Origin: Methanocella_A sp049676595
Lineage (GTDB): Archaea; Halobacteriota; Methanocellia; Methanocellales; Methanocellaceae
Length of the DNA stretch: 64,000 nt
Assembly: GCF_049676595.1 (NCBI RefSeq)
Contig: NZ_CP187259.1
Coordinates: 1,550,001 to 1,614,000, forward strand
Direction of reading: 5' to 3'
Under the pieces are notes generated by a model, which was not told where the DNA came from, did no database searches, and saw only the letters and a program-made list of their open reading frames with translations. Of the stretch, positions 62,096 through 64,000 are shown piece by piece (the first letter of the stretch is position 1; every line of letters starts with the position of its first letter). The position numbers and the translations under genes were made by a program.

Positions 62096-62383
62096 TTGAA
62101 GCAAAGAAAAGTCAGAGATATTGATAAGGCGCTGATCAAGAAAGGATTCCATAAGACAAATTCACATCACTCTCTTTATATTCTCTATGTTGATGGGGTA
62201 CAGACCAGTATCCGCACATTCATTAGTAATGGGGCAAAAGAATATGATGGATACCTTCTAGGTAAGATGAAGAATCAATTAGGCTTCAACAGTCAATCTG
62301 ATTTCGAGAAGCTACTTGATTGTCCCATGGGTCACGAAGAGTATGTGACAATTCTTAGACGCGATCATAAAATCGAAGCTTAA
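62096..62383 (+). CDS. HicA/YcfA-like small protein
   Basis: A 95-residue protein from a TTG start after GGAGTGA. KGFHKTNSHHSLYILYVDGVQTSIRTFISNGAKEYDGYLL resembles the dsRBD-like fold of HicA mRNA interferases, including the His pair near residue 24. HicA toxins usually pair with HicB; here the partner is the 348-residue protein instead. Confidence 0.6.
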   Translation: MKQRKVRDIDKALIKKGFHKTNSHHSLYILYVDGVQTSIRTFISNGAKEYDGYLLGKMKNQLGFNSQSDFEKLLDCPMGHEEYVTILRRDHKIEA

Positions 62384-62600
62384 TTTTTAGATTTTTCTCC
62401 AGTTCTTGAATCCTCATCTCCTGCTCGATCAGGATATTCATAATCGTGGCCTCGGTGTGGTTCGGATGGTTGACCAGAGTCTCTTCACGCCGGCCGGCGA
62501 GCTCAAACAAGAGGTAGTTAAATACTTCCCAACGTTTCTTGTCCAATGTCTGGCGGTAGTCTTCGAACTTCTTGGCGATCATCCTCATATGCAATTCCAA
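62355..62600 (-). CDS. Hypothetical coiled-coil protein
   Basis: An 81-residue charged helical protein (KKFEDYRQTLDKKRWEVFNYLL...EQEMRIQELEKNLKIKL). It overlaps the 3' end of the HicA-like gene in the convergent direction. TTG at 62,600 or ATG at 62,588 may be the start. Confidence 0.5.
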   Translation of the reverse strand: MELHMRMIAKKFEDYRQTLDKKRWEVFNYLLFELAGRREETLVNHPNHTEATIMNILIEQEMRIQELEKNLKIKLRFYDRV

Positions 62601-62621
62601 CTCGTATCGAAACGGAATCCA

Positions 62622-63227
62622 TCACTTTGATATTGGAGAATCGTCCAAATTTTTAAATTTTCCAATCATATTTAACCAGGTTTCCAATGCCGCATCTCTC
62701 ATCTTGTCCCAAGACTCTTGACTATGGGGGATTTCTTCTGGATCAATACCAATCCTAACCATAAAACGATCGCCTTCTAATTGTCCCCCATTAGTGTAAG
62801 AAAGAACAGCGCCTCGATCATAACTCACATATTCTGGTGGGTCGCCTGGATTTCTTGTCCTGTGTTTTCCTCGTGCCACATGGCCAAAGTGTGCTTCTTC
62901 AAACCCATTCTTTAAGAGAAAATCTATCAACTGCGTATGTTCTCCAAGCGGAAGGTAAAACGCGATATATGAGGAATAGGGTGGCGAATGCAGTAGCTTA
63001 ACTCCGCGGTTTATCTTTTGTTTATTATCCGGATTTTTTCGGCTCTTATGACCCTCGCAGCAAGCGTATGTCTCATACCCGAGAACCTTATTCATTATGT
63101 GTACCGACTCTACCATAGCCGCATCAACGATCGAATAATCTCCTCTTACAGTTTCGGGACTCTCGGTGTATCTCGCAAATGGATCTTGCGGGTAGTCTCG
63201 TTTTAATCTGATTGTCTTAGGGATCAT
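62622..63227 (-). CDS. Hypothetical protein of E2 cargo region
   Basis: A 201-residue protein with a CEGH segment (YETYACCEGHKSRKNPDN) and HFGHVARGKHRTRN. His, Cys and Arg richness may suggest a metal or nucleic-acid site, but no family is recognised. It is transcribed away from the AbrB-like gene. Confidence 0.6.
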   Translation of the reverse strand: MIPKTIRLKRDYPQDPFARYTESPETVRGDYSIVDAAMVESVHIMNKVLGYETYACCEGHKSRKNPDNKQKINRGVKLLHSPPYSSYIAFYLPLGEHTQLIDFLLKNGFEEAHFGHVARGKHRTRNPGDPPEYVSYDRGAVLSYTNGGQLEGDRFMVRIGIDPEEIPHSQESWDKMRDAALETWLNMIGKFKNLDDSPISK

Positions 63228-63239
63228 GGGGAACTCTGA

Positions 63240-63380
63240 TTATTTCTTCGCCTGGACCTTCTCGATCGTGACTTTAACATAGTCGCCTTTCTCTAATCCT
63301 TCAAGGTCCCAGGCGGTTTTGTCTATCACGATTCTGTGCTTCACGTCATCTTTCACTTGGGTAGTAAACGTCTGTGTCAT
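63240..63380 (-). CDS. AbrB-like DNA-binding protein
   Basis: A 46-residue protein (TTQVKDDVKHRIVIDKTAWDLEGLEKGDYVKVTIEKVQ) with the swapped-hairpin AbrB layout. The ATG at 63,380 is chosen over a longer frame because it gives the family-length domain. The repeated sites at 63,387-63,454 upstream suggest autoregulation. Confidence 0.65.
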   Translation of the reverse strand: MTQTFTTQVKDDVKHRIVIDKTAWDLEGLEKGDYVKVTIEKVQAKK

Positions 63381-63386
63381 ATTTTC

Positions 63387-63454
63387 CCACTTTGTACCAC
63401 AACCATTATATAGATTGCTATCTAAGTGGTATTTAGTGGAACATAGTACCACAT
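63387..63454. promoter_or_regulatory. Operator-like cluster at the divergent AbrB promoter
   Basis: CCACTTTGTACCACA, AAGTGGTATTTAGTGGAA and AGTACCACATA surround the minus-strand TATA-like element TCTATATAATGG. Copies of GTACCAC and GTGGTA in both orientations resemble binding sites for the AbrB-like product. They also overlap the leader of the plus-strand genes. Confidence 0.55.
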
Positions 63455-63468
63455 ATGGGTGAGTAAAG

Positions 63469-63606
63469 ATGCACAGCAAGACAAATTACCAGGTGTTGAT
63501 CGGCCCCTCGGGTGAGCAGATCATAAGAAGCACAGCATCAAACTGCAAGACCGTCATTGACATCAACCAGAAAACCGGCATCGTCACGATCGGTAGGAGG
63601 TGGTAA
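63469..63606 (+). CDS. Small hypothetical protein
   Basis: A 45-residue frame (MHSKTNYQVLIGPSGEQII...ending TIGRRW). GGGTGAG precedes the ATG. It overlaps the next start by seven bases. It is divergent from the AbrB-like gene and shares its promoter region. Confidence 0.5.
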   Translation: MHSKTNYQVLIGPSGEQIIRSTASNCKTVIDINQKTGIVTIGRRW

Positions 63607-63815
63607 ACACGGCAAACGACAGACCGGTCATCACAAAACAAGTCTCTTTTGATTTCGACTTATGCGACCTAATCGCAACTGCAACCCCTGCGGAGACAGC
63701 ATCCTGCTACGAGGGCAGGGAGGGCGAGCTCGTCCAGGCAATCCGCAACCGGGTAGGAGACGAACAGTTCCGTATCATCATGGCAAAGCTCGGCTACATC
63801 CGGAAGGAGGCCTGA
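63600..63815 (+). CDS. Hypothetical protein
   Basis: A 71-residue protein from a GTG start within AGGAGGTGG. The sequence (FDFDLCDLIATATPAETASCYEGREGELVQAIRNRVGDE) has no known motif. It is part of a plus-strand operon running to the window edge. Confidence 0.55.
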   Translation: MVNTANDRPVITKQVSFDFDLCDLIATATPAETASCYEGREGELVQAIRNRVGDEQFRIIMAKLGYIRKEA

Positions 63816-63819
63816 GACT

Positions 63820-64000
63820 ATGGCACTAGCGCCAATGTACCTCATCATCGCAGATGCGAAGCGGCAGCGCGCCTATAAAGTAACCCCGGTGGTCCGGGAG
63901 CGCATGTGGGTTAACAAAGAGCGTCTCATCGAATCCTCTGTGAAACTAACAGCTGCAGGATACTCGGCCGTCGACCTCGACGAAGTCTTACGGCACGAAG
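63820..64000 (+). CDS. Hypothetical protein (3' truncated)
   Basis: The first ~60 residues (MALAPMYLIIADAKRQRAYKVTP...) run off the window. It starts four bases after the previous stop. No family recognised. Confidence 0.6.
   Translation, partial: MALAPMYLIIADAKRQRAYKVTPVVRERMWVNKERLIESSVKLTAAGYSAVDLDEVLRHE

Larger units (their letters stand above)
50834..64000. mobile_element. Provirus-like element E2 (right end outside window)
   Basis: The contents are a tyrosine recombinase next to the tRNA, small regulators, a PrimPol and RecA-fold helicase, iteron-like arrays, a terminase-small-like protein, a tape-measure protein and a MuF-like head protein. The left border is placed at the 5' end of the tRNA gene by inference only; no matching right att is visible. 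Capsid, portal and large terminase genes are not seen. Confidence 0.7.

Overview
The window is archaeal chromosome, most likely from a euryarchaeal methanogen of the Methanocella/Methanosarcina kind. The evidence is the archaeal order of the spc and alpha-type ribosomal operons (uL24-eS4-uL5-uS14-uS8-uL6-eL32-eL19-uL18-uS5-uL30-uL15-secY-adk; uS13-uS4-uS11-rpoD), an archaeal 7S SRP RNA, TATA-box promoters, GGTGAT-type ribosome binding sites, and an Rpo3 subunit with two complete iron-sulfur motifs. The species assignment is an inference from gene content and order, not from a database search.

Layout. 1-11,100: ribosomal protein/secY/adk operon, then two tandem DUF106 (EMC3/YidC-like) genes, cmk and cbf5. 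11,181-12,979: tRNA-Ser and small membrane or accessory genes. 13,170-15,826: uS13-uS4-uS11-rpoD operon, then tRNA-Leu(UAA). 16,400-42,160: an accessory-rich chromosomal stretch with secreted and membrane proteins, an ABC exporter, a CheW-CheC fusion, the SRP RNA, a cupin, a HAD phosphatase, an orphan DNA methyltransferase, a TetR regulator and several decayed genes. It also carries two families of intergenic repeats: GC-rich 'CCACGGCGGCACGG' arrays at 18.9-19.5 kb and 33.5-34.2 kb, which are inverted copies of each other, and large palindromic elements either side of the methyltransferase.

42,264-50,805 is a complete integrated element (E1), bounded by a perfect 60-bp direct repeat made from the 3' part of a tRNA-Leu(CAG) gene. 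It encodes a tyrosine recombinase, a primase-polymerase/SF3 helicase, a prohead-protease-like protein, a possible virion protein, a membrane HEAT-repeat protein and small zinc or DNA-binding proteins. It looks AT-rich compared with the chromosome.

50,834 to the right edge is a second element (E2), open at the edge. It has its own tyrosine recombinase, several small winged-helix proteins, a PrimPol, a RecA-fold helicase, two iteron-like arrays, a terminase-small-like HTH protein, a tape-measure protein and a MuF-like head protein, followed by an AT-richer cargo region with a HicA-like two-gene module and an AbrB-like regulator. It looks like a provirus; capsid, portal and large terminase genes are not in this window.

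The best candidates for undescribed biology are the membrane-anchored ADP-ribosyltransferase-like protein with a 47-residue partner (19.5-20.5 kb), the 348-aa plus HicA-like pair (61.0-62.4 kb), the helical-repeat/MuF fusion (59.6-60.8 kb), the E1 element as a virus-satellite-like unit, and the inverted repeat arrays that bracket 15 kb of chromosome.
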